Shown here: piece after piece, positions 53,796-64,000 of the stretch
Layout of the letters: each line of letters begins with the position of its first letter
How positions within the stretch are numbered: the first letter of the stretch is position 1
Origin: Guillardia theta CCMP2712
Taxonomy: Eukaryota > Cryptophyceae > Pyrenomonadales > Geminigeraceae
Direction: 5' to 3'
NCBI RefSeq assembly: GCF_000315625.1
Contig: NW_005434574.1
Location: 203,949-267,948 of the forward strand
DNA length: 64,000 bases
Position numbers and translations under genes: made by a program
Notes under the pieces: generated by a model
The model's input: the letters and a program-made list of their open reading frames with translations, nothing else
Database searches by the model: none
Told to the model about the DNA's origin: nothing

Positions 53796-55218
53796 TCATG
53801 GCTTGTCCCACCGAGTCTCTCCCGTCTGTGTGTTCCTGCGACAAATTTAGTCATGAGCATAAACTAGCTCACTGCAGCGGTGCGAAGGGCAGGAAGAGGA
53901 GGGAGGGAGTGGAGGACAGTGGGAGAGGAGGGAGGGAGTGGAGGAGGGAAATGAATGTGTGTGTGTTGGGGGGGGGGGGTTGGGAGGGGGGAAGGGGTGG
54001 AGGGGAGGAGGAAGAGGAGAAGAGAGGGAAAGGAGGACGGACAGGGATGAGGATGGAAAGAGAGAAGTGAAAGAGGGTGATAGAGTAACAGGAAGGATGT
54101 AAGCAGATCGAAGGAGAAAAAGATGTAGAGAAGAGAGGGAAGAAGCGAAGGAGCTACAGCGAAAGCACTGAAGCATTCAACAGGCCCTTACCAGTAATAC
54201 GGCTTCCCGCTTGCCTGGTCCATCACCTCCTGCCATCCAGCCGGTAGCTCCTCCTGCTCCTTCCTTGCTCCCTCAACTGCCTGCGTCGCTCCAAGAGGAG
54301 AGCTCTCCTTATTTCCTCCGAACAACCCTCCCAAGAATCCTCCCAGCCCTGCCATGGGGTTTGCAGGCTGACTATCGTCCACCCATCCCTCGTCAACGTA
54401 GTCACCCTCCACGTCTACGTACGACTTGAAGAAATCCTGCGGTACACAGTGAGGATGCGAAGGAGTAGTAGAGGGACGTGGGTGGAGGAAGAGGAGGAGG
54501 AGGAGGAGGAGGAGGAGGAGTTGCAGCTGTTGTAACAGAAGTTGCAGCAGCAGCAGAAGCAAGAGGAGGAGGAGAACGAGCAGAACAACAGAGGGCAGCA
54601 TCTTACCCCTGAGGATCCTGTTGCAGCCCTTCTTGCGAATGCCGCGTCAAGCATGCTCAAGGCCTGCTTGACCGTCTTTCCCTGCTCCAGGATCTTTACT
54701 GCATCCTCCTGGGACATTCCCTCCTCCACAAGTCTCGCCACATCCTCTGGGTTTGCCTGCGCTCTCAGCATGCATCGAGAACCACGAGAAGCGACAGTTC
54801 TGGAGGGATTGAAGAGAGAGGAGGGGGGGGGGGGCGGTCCTGGTAAGAGAAATGTCGGTCAGTCGAACGAACCGAGCCTTGTCGACTCTACAATGATGTC
54901 CTCGTCTTGTACGCAACATGGAGGGAAACGAGAAAAAGAGAAATGGATGGAAGTAGAAATGAGAGAGGAAGGATGAATCAGCACAAAGAAGATGGCATAA
55001 TAGAAAGGGAAGGAGAACGCGCGACAGTACAAGGGATTGCCAGGGTGGGTTTGACCCGGATAGAAGGAGGGCATGCCGTCTATATAGTGAGGATGCTGCA
55101 GTTTCGCTGCCTCACCTTTCAAGCTGATTGAGCTCAGTGAGCTAAGCGTGAACGACATGCTCGGAATGGCCAGCGCTGCCATCGCTGCCATGCGCACAAG
55201 ACTCCGGGCACCTGCCAT
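53796..55218 (-). CDS. WW-domain protein with plastid-type presequence
   Basis: The WW domain binds proline-rich peptides. Exons 54756-54607 (50 codons), 54436-54192 and 53835-53796 join in phase. The last two build the WW domain, [19 protein letters not shown] then [12 protein letters not shown], which ends the protein. Before it are a helical UBA-like or CUE-like segment ([20 protein letters not shown]) and a Gly-rich linker ([11 protein letters not shown]). The first exon from ATG 55218 gives [19 protein letters not shown] then [11 protein letters not shown]: a signal peptide followed by a Phe-led Ser-rich stretch, as in plastid presequences of cryptophytes. The join between the first exon (donor about 55112) and 54756 may use a small exon DEDII near 54910 and is not certain. 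WW domains are unusual for plastid proteins. Confidence 0.75.
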
Positions 55219-55249
55219 TTCGGCCCCCTGCAAGGATATACCCACCCCA

Positions 55250-55850
55250 ATGTATCGGGGTACTTATGGTCAGACGGAGGGGTATCACATACCTAAAGCA
55301 AAGTTCATTCTGTAAAAATGTTGAGAACGAAAACTCAATGCATGAAGGAAGTTGACCGGAAGAGCATAATGTGAAGGTTGCGTGCGAGCGTGATAGGTTT
55401 GATCAAGGATATGTTGAGACTTGTCTTGCAAGACACGATGGACGTCAAGTTATAGGATTGTTTGAAACGATGAACTCAACAAGATCGAGACAAGATGATT
55501 CAAGGACTGCTTGGAAGGCGGATTGAACTCGACAGAGCAAGTCATTCTCGGTTGTGAGCTGCGTTGAATGATATGGAACATTATAATATTCTAGCCCATG
55601 TTCGTGCTCTAATGATCAATGCGGTTTGATCATGCAACAAGGCCTTGAAGAAGCAATACCTAAGACAGTCATTCATGGATTCTTGACAGCAAGAAAGCAA
55701 GGTATATCAGGAACTTTGACCACAGTATTATGTTCAGTCCAATTCATTGCAAACCATTATCAAACATAAGATGAATATATACATGGTACAAATGCTGAAG
55801 TCCAGAAAAAAATACCCCCCCCCTACATCGCGTCTCTTCGTTGGCGCAAG
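55250..55850. other. Intergenic, no gene seen
   Basis: AT-richer sequence between two minus-strand genes, with imperfect repeats of ACTCAACAAGATCGAGACAAG and TTGAACTCGACAGAGCAAG. It probably holds the promoter of the WW gene. Confidence 0.45.
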
Positions 55851-55853
55851 TTT

Positions 55854-56441
55854 CTACATATCGCCACCACTCCTCACTCTCTTAACAACACACTCCACGT
55901 TGTGGTCCGACTGATATGAAGGACAAGAAGGTATTCTCTGGAAAGCGAACCCAGGCTCCTTCCCATGCTCGATCTCCTCCAGTGTCGCATCGTAGACCGC
56001 AAAGTTCCTTGCGATGATGCTGGCATAGTACCTGCTACCGCTGCTGCTCCGGTGCAGGTGGCTCTTGGCAACGTAACGCGAGGTACCGGAAGAGAAGCTG
56101 CTCGTTGGGGAGCGACGCTCGGGCGAGACAGAGGTTTCCCTCGTTCTATGCATCTCGACGGCTGGAACTTGTCTTCTTGTCCTTTTCTGCTCCAGCACAA
56201 GCTCTTCCAGGATTGTTGTGCTATGAACTTTCGATTGAATGGGAGCGAACTCAACGTGCTTTGGAGAGCTGTCGCCGATCTTGGGGGATAAAGCCGTCGA
56301 AGGAGATGGAGGATTCAACGCTGATTTTCTCTTTGTTGTCTTCTTCTTGATCACTATTCCGAAGAGAAGAGATGAGAAGAGCAAGAGAATCGAAGCAGGT
56401 AGCAAGAGATCATTTATCATGGCTCCGTGGCGTATCGTCAT
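55854..56441 (-). CDS. Single-pass membrane protein, 195 aa, intronless
   Basis: One open exon. Residues 11-31 form a hydrophobic helix (LLLPASILLLFSSLLFGIV) followed by a positive patch, IKKKTTKRKSA, giving a cytosolic or stromal C-terminal tail. The tail is Ser/Pro/Arg-rich, with RSPTSSFSSGTSRYV and SRYYASIIARNFAVYDATLE, the latter looking structured. There is no recognised domain. A second Met eight residues in is an alternative start. It is unusual here in lacking introns. Confidence 0.6.
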   Translation of the reverse strand: MTIRHGAMINDLLLPASILLLFSSLLFGIVIKKKTTKRKSALNPPSPSTALSPKIGDSSPKHVEFAPIQSKVHSTTILEELVLEQKRTRRQVPAVEMHRTRETSVSPERRSPTSSFSSGTSRYVAKSHLHRSSSGSRYYASIIARNFAVYDATLEEIEHGKEPGFAFQRIPSCPSYQSDHNVECVVKRVRSGGDM

Positions 56442-56689
56442 TTGCAGCTATCAACCTCCAACTACGCACTCAGGGTTCTTACAAATAGGAACGGTTCCTT
56501 CCAATATCTGTGTGCAGTAGCAGGAGACAGGAAGGGAGGGAGGAGCTACGAAGAAGAGAACAAACAAGAGTAGGTGAGCTAGGTCGGGAACAGAGGACGA
56601 AGGACTGCAGTAGCGAAAGGGGGACGAACGTGGGGCGATTGAGTTTCGGAAGGAGGTAAATCTATCGAAGAAAATGATATGATCAAAAG

Positions 56690-57250
56690 TGGGGGTGGGG
56701 GTGGTGAGTATCCGGAATTAGGGGGTGAGGTACAGATATCCCAAAGCTTGGAGCTCTATCTATTCGTACAAGATTTTGAACTTTGCAAATAATTTTACAA
56801 ATTAATCAGCATGTCTTGTGGATATCTCTCAAGTTGTTTCAAAATCTCATATGGGTCTAAGGACACGCTTAAGCGGAAGAGGTGGTTGATCATTTGCTGG
56901 GGTGGTATCGGCAGGTGGTAGGGTACAAGTCTCAAAAATGGTGGTAGGGTGGTATTCGTGAGGCCGATATCCCCTCTTTGCTGACTGGAACGCGACATAG
57001 TATATCTATATATGAACCTTTTGACCGAAAACATTTGTACCAGAGTTACTTCATTGTTATATATATAATCTGTGAACAGATGTATTTTCGATAATATTAT
57101 AAATAAAATGAGATTACCCTGCATTCCACCTTTGATAGTACCCGTAGACGAACTCATCGTATCTCTTTCCTCGTGACCTTGTAGATATGAAAAAGAATGT
57201 TTTCGAATCTTCAAATCACAGGCAGTCATATGAAGCCCAGCCAAAGGGTC
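56690..57250. other. AT-rich region with GGTGGTAGGGT words
   Basis: Contains a 149-codon minus frame (56795-57244, YEILKQLERYPQDMLINL at its end) overlapping GGTAGGGTGGT words typical of the intergenic repeat class. Coding potential is doubtful. Confidence 0.35.
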
Positions 57251-57479
57251 ACAAGGGGCAGAAATGAAGAAATACTCCAGATAATAGTGATCAATTTTGA
57301 TGCCTTTCTATTCTTCTGAATTACCCCTCCCTTCTATATGAAAATAAAGGGTCTGTTGGAAACGGAGGTGGTCAATTGGAAAGGACCTAACTGAGGCGGA
57401 CTGGATATGAGGTTCAAAAATAAAGATTACAAAAAATCCCATTAAAGCGAATCACGTACCGTCAAAGGTAACGTGACCA

Positions 57480-58330
57480 TAGTTTCCCCCTTCGGACATC
57501 ACGGTAAAGCGAGACCGACTGCGGCAGGGAACCAACACGGACCATCGGAACGGTCCGATCCTTTGAACCTCAGAGGCTGGTCGGACATACAACGGCTTCC
57601 GGAGTCCGACGACCGTCAGCCGAAAACTTTGATTGCAAACTTCGGGCCCGGGCCGAGAGCCTCCCGTGACCTCGGCGCCGCGGCCCCCGACTCGGCGGCC
57701 CGGATCCGATCACAGAGTCCCGATCATTGGTGTCGGACCGTCCGATCCGGTCGGCCGCGGCCCGGGCCGTGCGGCCGCCGCCGGTCCGGGCGGGGGGCGT
57801 TGCCCGGCCAACTCACGGTTTACTATCACCGTCACAGCCTGCAGGCTGACCGTGACTCTCAGTGATTCACGGTCCGGTCTGCGGCGCCGGAGCCGCCTGG
57901 AGTCCGATCGGAGTGCGGCTGGCTGAGCCGTCGCCGCGGGCCGGGGCCGGGCGGCCTGAGTGACTCGTCACGGCAGTGAGTCGCGCTGCCGCAAGCGGCC
58001 GCCGTCGCCGTGTGCTGGGCTGGCACAGTCCGATCGGACGGTCGGACGGTCACGCGGCGGCGGCCCGCGCGGCCAACTCACTGTCAGGCCCGATACCGGG
58101 CCCGGCCGCCGAGTCGGAGCCCGGGCCGTGTTCATTCACCACTGAAGTAGACTCAGGCCTTTGCGCCGCCGTACGGTCACTGTCCCTGTCGGCCCACCTC
58201 CGATTGAATGACAGTGAATGGAGTTTCCGGTCTCATCATGAGTCTGGCCCACTGGCCCACTGCCAAGCCTCAACGGTTCACCGTTGCCTGCGCCTCGGCG
58301 GGGCTGGAAGCTGACTTGAAGTAAATCAGT
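57480..58330. repeat. GC-rich island 8
   Basis: Long island with GGCGCCGCGGCCCCCG, GGTCGGCCGCGGCCCGGGCC and repeated TCCGATCGGA palindromes. Open frames on several strands by composition only. Confidence 0.65.
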
Positions 58331-58549
58331 AGAAGTTTGGAAGCTCCTTTCATGTTACGGTGTTCTATTGCCCCAGACGTCAAGTCACTAGTAAATCGCA
58401 CCAAGTTTTCTTCATTTTCCACCATATTCTCTTTAGGAGAAACGTCCGATGGCTTCCCACCAATGAGCATCAACTAAAAGGCTCTTTACTCGTACTGATC
58501 ATCCTCCTTCTCTCTGCAAGTTATCTTTTGAAAGCTTGCGCCGACTGAC

Positions 58550-58760
58550 GGCACCACGACTCGTGTACAGCAAACAGTGAGCGGCTGCTGCTTCACGGCA
58601 GCTCGTGCCGGATGACTCGGGAAAAAGCTCTCGGAGATCGGATGATCGTCAGGCCCTGTGCGACGAAAGCTGCCCCAGATCGTAGCCCGGGCTGTACTAC
58701 TCAGTCGGCCCGGGCCGCCGCGGCTCACGGCGACGGGGCCCAGTGGCTGGCCAGAAGAAT
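58550..58760. repeat. GC-rich island 9, short
   Basis: GTAGCCCGGGCTGTACTAC is a perfect inverted repeat, followed by GGCCCGGGCCGCCGCGGC. It lies just 3' of the small gene ending at 58959. Confidence 0.55.
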
Positions 58761-58958
58761 TGCACGAGCTTTTATGAAAGACTACTGAGGCTGAAGACAA
58801 TGATTGATCCTCAGGATTTTGAGCATGCTTCATGCACCGCACATGGTTCTACTAATCAGCATTGCTAGTTCATTCGTGTTGCGAATGCCACAGCTCTCTC
58901 TACACAAGACACAAAAATACATCTACACACTATACAACATCTCTACTGCAACCCAAAT

Positions 58959-59445
58959 CTAAACACGAAGAGAAGCTGCTTCCCTGTTGATCTCCTTGGT
59001 ACTGCAATTATGACCGCTCGCGTGCCTGACAGAGAAGAGAGCGCATATGCTGCGCGCGGTGTCCGAGCTCTGATTCATGGCAGTCAACAACCTAGCTCTC
59101 TTTGCTGCTCGCTCTGCTTCGTCACAATCCTGAAACAAGGGTCAGAATAAAGCAGGAACAGCAAGCGTTGTCGAGAGATCAGCTTCCAAGTGAAGGGATA
59201 GTATCGACAAGACATGTGAGGTGACAAGGTTTGGTAAACAAACAACGAAATAACAGGCCACAACGAGTTTTCACCTGATCATCTGAAACGCTTCTCCTCT
59301 TTCCACAGGGGCTTGGAGGTGAGCAAGCATCGAAGGAGAGGGGGCGTTTGTACTGCGAGAGGACCGTTATCTTGAGCACTCTTCCAGGATACGTCCTGAT
59401 GATCGCCTGCATCTTATTGTTCGAGCTCTGCGAAAGATTCTGCAT
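58959..59445 (-). CDS. Small unknown protein, paralogue 1, 113 aa
   Basis: Exons 59445-59275 and 59129-58959, 57 codons each, joined across a 145-nt intron. The start MQNLSQSSNNK is followed by the conserved core MQAIIRTYPGRVLKITVLS, then SFDACSPPSPCGKRRSVSDD. Exon 2 is helical and basic, DEAERAAKRARLLTAMNQ, ending in a Ser/Arg tail. The core recurs in the gene starting at 63664, so this is a small family. No known domain. Basic clusters could direct it to the nucleus (inference). Confidence 0.75.
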
Positions 59446-59929
59446 GCGGCCGCCACAAACAGCCCCGATATGCAATTTATCAAGCAAGTTCCAGATGTCG
59501 GAGAAGAAATTCAGAGTTGTCTCGCGAAGCTGTTGCTACACGTCTTCTTCACAATGGGGTTGCAAGCTTACGACTGTTGGTCTAACCTATGTAGAGCCTT
59601 CAACAATCCAGCGATGCCGTGCTAATCAATGAGGTTGGACTTTAGTTTCTTCCTGTAGCCTCGCTCTGGTTGATGATTCCTAGTGCTTTCCAACAGCCTT
59701 GAGCTCAGCTTACACCAAAGAAATAAGGCTCCGAAGATGCTGAGTCGCAATGCACGACCGGGCAGCTAACAGCCGGAGATAGTATGGACGAGGAAGCGGT
59801 AGACGCGAAAGCTACTCTGCACTGATAAGAGGAGTCAGAGAAGTGTGAAGAGATAAGGAAAGGAAGGTAGCCGCGAGCACTGGGGGAGGAGGAGGACGGG
59901 AAGCGGGTGTTGAAGGAGCGGAAAGGAGC

Positions 59930-62900
59930 GGCCGGACCAAGACAAAGTTGGCCCCCTTGCCTAGTTACCACCCCAACCCTCCTTCGGTCAACCCCCACCC
60001 CCTCTTTTCCCTACTTGCACCCCACGGATTGACCCTGTAAAATGGGTAACTCCCTCCGGTCAAAAATCTGTACCTCATGTCGAGCCAAGACTCCTGACCC
60101 CTACCCCCTATTCATCCTTTCTGTACCCCACCTTTGGTCACTCTTTACCACCCCATTCCATGGACCATCCTGGTACCGCAAATCCGTGTGAAATTGATAA
60201 GTAAAACTTATCTGGTACCATTATCTGATGTACCCCCACCGTGCCTCTGGACCGCCTTTTCACTGTCTTTGGGAAGGGACACATTTCCATGACCAGGGGT
60301 CTGATGGAGTCGTTGACCAGGGGTACGATAGAGGCGCTCAGGGACTGAAAGTAACTTTCACCGGGTACTTTTCCAGTAAAAGAACGGGTACACTTCAACA
60401 TGGACCCCACCTCCGATAAATTGTGACCATCGCCGTTTTCCGATAGTGCTCATAAGAACTACCCCACCCCTAGTTTTACCTGCGAATAGCCACAGCCCTT
60501 GAGAACGAGGGGGGCAGGCCCAAGGCCTTTGTTCATTTACGGTAGGGTGGGGTCTTTTCCGGGGTAAAATTTAGGGAAACAAGGGGTACTATTCATACTG
60601 GAAGTACAACCCCGAAGTTGACTGCCCATGGGTTCAGAGAGTCGGAAAGGGGGTTCATACCAGCATTCACGAGGAGGGTAGGGTACTGCTTTCCTTTGCA
60701 GGAAGTGGTGTAGTAAAGTCATGATTGAGGTTTCCCGCGCAAAAGATCGCAAGGAGGGGGTAGGGTCCTGAGAAACGGAATCGGTTCAGTAGATGTACGG
60801 TAACAGAAATGTATGGGTGGTAGGTCCATTTCTTGTGTGAATGATGGTAATATCCGACCTCCTTTACAGCACAGAGGGGTAGGGTGGTACCCTGCAGCAT
60901 GGGTGGCTGAACATGGGAAATTGGGGAGTATATTGCAACAGGGGACGATCGAGGGTGGGTAGGACAATTGGGAAGACAATTGCGAAAATAGCGTCACAAC
61001 CGACAAAAGTTTTTGTGCTACCGTACAAATCCCTGGAAATTGGAGGGGTACATGCAGAGGCGTATCTTGTTACGACTGGAAAAGAGATGGAACGTTGTGA
61101 ACCAATGACTCTTCACAAGAGACTGTAATGGAAAAGAGAACGCTTCATTTAGATATATGACGAGGAGGTCAGCAATTGAAGTTTGAAACCATACAAGCTC
61201 ATGACCCCCGCGAGTCCAGATTTGAAAGGAACTTTTCAAATATTCCAGCAGACTTTGAAATATCTGTGAACCTTATCACGATTTATTTTTATTCCGTTTT
61301 CTGAGGGCAATTTGCTATTTTTGTAATCGTTTGTATAGCAAACATGGCAGATCAGTGCAAACGAAAGTTGAGCCGCAGTAGTGTGTGCTGTTTGTTTGGT
61401 TCGTCTTGATCCGACCAGAGATACGCTAACACCATCAAGTTTACTCTATAGAACGTCTCTCAATAACACAGGGGGGGGGGGGTGGAGGAAAGGAGATTCT
61501 GGAACACAACTCTGTGTTAGTTCGAAGTGCTTTCTACTTTCATGAAAGCTAGTGCCGGAAACCGTTCTTTGCCAAACTTGCAATCGACAGTGCCGGAAAT
61601 GCTCAGGATTCCAAGGATCGAAGCAAAACAGATGGAGACAAGTTGGGAAGAGGGGGTGGCGACGTAGGAAAAGTGGGTGGATACTTGCGACCTGGGTTAG
61701 AAGGTGACTCAGTGAGAGGGAACTGAATCCGTCTTGTAAAGTGTTCAGTTTCAAAGCTTCCAAAGTCCCTGCTCCCTAGTTTAATAAGAAATTTCAACCC
61801 GTGTATTCCAGCTGTCAAGTGGCTTCCTCTCATGTTGAGAGAGTTCCATCGCTGAATTGCTCAAACGATTGCCTTCCAATGTAAGCAATTTTCTGATAAA
61901 TGTTCAACTTGGCAAGCCATGCCATCTGATACGCCTTCAATTCAACGTACGCACTGCCGCAAAGACTGCGGTCCGTCATCGTTGTCTTTTTCAGATCATT
62001 CATTATACTCTCATCCACCAAAAGCAACGCATCACGACCCCTGAGTCTGTCCTTCTCCATGCCCAGCGGTTCCCGAAGTTCTATGTGCCCGTTTTCTGGA
62101 GTCGCCAGCCCGGGCCGGCGGTGGCGCCCCGGCGGGGGCCGTATCACTGAGATTGTTGCTAGTGACACCCGGATTCAACTTGAAACTTTGCAACTACAAG
62201 ATTCAAGCCTCAAACTTTGCAACTTTTTGCAATCTGGTATATTATAATTATAGAAGTGTTTTTGAACAGGCTGGCTAAAAACCAGTTTTATATGAAGGGT
62301 TTGGTTTTGAAAACTGGTCATACCGTCGGGTAGAGAGTTTTGGGAAATCATCATGAAATATTCCGAATATTGCTGTTTTATTTGAAATATATCGATTGAT
62401 GTTTTTCAACTTTGTTTTGACTTGCCCTTACACCAGGTAGAATCTGTGACTGGGATCTTGTTGCGGGGTACTGTGAACACCACCCTACCCTACCTTACCA
62501 AAGGAATTTAGAGAGACAACTACCTTGTCAGCAGGCAAACACCCACCCCTTTCAACATCATATCCTCTAAAAACCGCGCCGAACATTGATCCTCTATGGG
62601 GTGTAACAACGTACCCTAGATGTACCGGTACCTCTGCATGAGCATTCAAGAGTGTGCGTGCAGAATTTCTCAAAGCAATATGCATGGATCAAATCAATTG
62701 AAGAAGAAATAAGAAATCTCTCCTGTACTCTACTATACCTTAGACTTGGTACCTATCGCTCTCAAACCACCTTTACCCCCAATTCTTCTACACCTCGTTC
62801 CATTGCGGCCCATGATACCCCCACCCTTGTTTCCTCTGTACACTGCAGGGGTCCTGAGATAAGACGGGGTGGCCAACTTCTGTCCTTACATCTGATCTTG

Positions 62901-63310
62901 GAATTCGTAACACTTTATTTTCACAACGTTTCAGAAGTATTTAAGCACGGAGATGCGTTATTGTGTCCCTTGATATTGTAGTAAAAACTGAAATAAAGGT
63001 TTTTCGGAAAGTCCTATTGTACCGGAGGACTACCCCGGAGGGACAGTCTGATCCTTCGATTTCTGACCCATGCCTACCCTACGTTCCTTCTTCCACCACC
63101 CACCCCTCGCAAGTCGAGGTTTCAGTATTGGTACCTGGTGGTCTTATTGGTCAAATCTGTTAAACTTCAATGGTACCGGTGGTTTTGACACCCTACCCCC
63201 CATCCGACACTCCTTTACATGGCTACTTTGCAGTAATTTCGACTGTTTGTTGGACCCCACCCTACACTAACCTACCTTCCTTTTTTGGGTCCCCCCACCC
63301 GCTAAACTAC
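59930..63310. repeat. CTACCCC/GGTACC-rich intergenic region
   Basis: Over 3 kb with dozens of CCACCCC, CTACCCC, GGGGTAGGGT and GGTACC words on both strands (for example GGTACC at 60173, 62628 and 63129). No credible gene except a possible relic frame at 61830-62168. The composition differs from both GC islands and genes. Confidence 0.55.
61830..62168 (-). CDS. Hypothetical 112-aa frame, possible element relic
   Basis: Open from 62168 to the stop at 61830, with protein-like text (RGRDALLLVDESIMNDLKKT, YVELKAYQMAWLAKLNIYQK, QSFEQFSDGTLST). Its first 20 residues lie in a small GC island, so the true start is lower. It could be the end of a decayed mobile-element gene, given its surroundings. 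Confidence 0.35.
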   Translation of the reverse strand: MSLATISVIRPPPGRHRRPGLATPENGHIELREPLGMEKDRLRGRDALLLVDESIMNDLKKTTMTDRSLCGSAYVELKAYQMAWLAKLNIYQKIAYIGRQSFEQFSDGTLST

Positions 63311-63663
63311 AGGACGGAAGCCGGCGGCCGCATGGCGAACAGTACTTAAACAGAGCGAGAGAGACGGGAACGGGACGCGAGCAAAAGATTGTTCATTGTG
63401 TACACACTCAAACAACATTCGAAACTCTTGTCCGCACTTGGTACCTGGTAGCTGGTAGAATATCGCTCGTTCCAGCGATCAAAAGTTTCTTGCTACTCTA
63501 AAAGCGGCCCCCGTGCTCTTGGTCCAAAGGAAGCTCAGGTGTGGACCGATAGAGCAGCAGTCTTGGTGAAGGTACTTTGTCGTTTGGACGGAGGGAAGAA
63601 CAGCAAGCTTTCAATTGATACACGTGGTCGTCTGATCTGCGAGTGCTGATAGTTCCATCCAAC

Positions 63664-63840
63664 ATGTCAACACCTCCACACCAAGGTACATCGGGGCACC
63701 TTCAAGCAATCATTCGGACTTTTCCAGGGAGAGTGCTTCAAGTGACTGTGTTGTCTTCGCACTCCAAGAGATCGTCTTCTTTCGACTCCTGCGTCCCTGA
63801 ACCATGTGCCAAGAAGGCCAGGATTTCGTCTAGCACCATG
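63664..63840 (+). CDS. Small unknown protein, paralogue 2, cut by window end
   Basis: First exon from ATG 63664 to a clean GTAAGC donor at 63841, 59 codons. MSTPPHQGTSGH precedes the shared core LQAIIRTFPGRVLQVTVLS, then SSSFDSCVPEPCAKKARISS. Exon length (177 versus 171) and donor phase match the paralogue at 59.4 kb. The second exon lies beyond the window. Confidence 0.72.
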
Positions 63841-64000
63841 GTAAGCTCATAATTGGTTTCTCGGATTGTCGCTGGAGTACCCACGTGTGCTATGATGTTG
63901 CATGTCTTCACGTAGCTGGTTGTCTCTTCTGTTTCTTCCTGCCTGCTCTTGTTTCTTTTCTCGCTCGATTCTTGCTCCCCATCTTTGCACCACCTTGTGT

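Overview
This is eukaryotic nuclear DNA, not bacterial. Genes are split by very short GT-AG introns; nearly all the ones I could place by matching reading phase are 35-66 nt. Two predicted proteins begin with a signal peptide followed directly by a transit-peptide-like stretch starting with Phe, the usual plastid presequence of algae with a red-derived secondary plastid. Together with the RAP/OPR-type protein and the many low-complexity introns, this suggests a cryptophyte such as Guillardia (inference; no search was run). I saw no rRNA, tRNA or CRISPR array.

Layout. 0.4-2.7 kb: unknown multi-exon gene, + strand. 3.0-8.5 kb: minus-strand exons of a helical-repeat organelle-RNA type protein ending in a RAP domain, plus a second helical gene just upstream of it. 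10.6-11.8, 20.7-21.9, 23.1-24.3 and 27.0-28.3 kb: four copies of a TKL-like Ser/Thr kinase gene and one broken fragment; the first two lie in a large inverted duplication. 12.9-14.5 kb: two small membrane-protein genes, convergent. 15.07-20.17 kb: a 5.1 kb element with 25-bp terminal inverted repeats carrying two convergent genes. 24.7-26.3 kb: unknown gene. 31.2-32.4 kb: short-chain dehydrogenase. 33.0-34.8 kb: plastid-type CDP-diacylglycerol synthase, fully resolved in six exons. 36.0-39.3 kb: a 1 kb direct duplication around a GC-rich island. 41.3-42.2 kb: small unknown six-exon gene. 43.1-53.2 kb: a long run of + strand exons encoding a membrane segment, a probable right-handed beta-helix, an RGG/acidic low-complexity region and an EMAPII-like tRNA-binding OB fold, probably three or more genes. 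53.8-55.2 kb: WW-domain protein with a plastid-type presequence. 55.9-56.4 kb: single-pass membrane protein. 59 and 63.7 kb: two paralogues of a small unknown protein, the second cut by the window end.

Between genes lie two recurrent kinds of sequence: very GC-rich islands with a self-complementary vocabulary, and AT-richer stretches full of CTACCCC/GGGGTAG and GGTACC words. Microsatellites (ATG, GGA, CTGCT, CTCCT) sit mostly in introns. One 100-base run of N marks an assembly gap at 45131-45230.

Exon coordinates were derived by hand from splice consensus plus phase continuity. Where I say phases agree, each exon's leftover bases complete the next codon and the total is a multiple of three.
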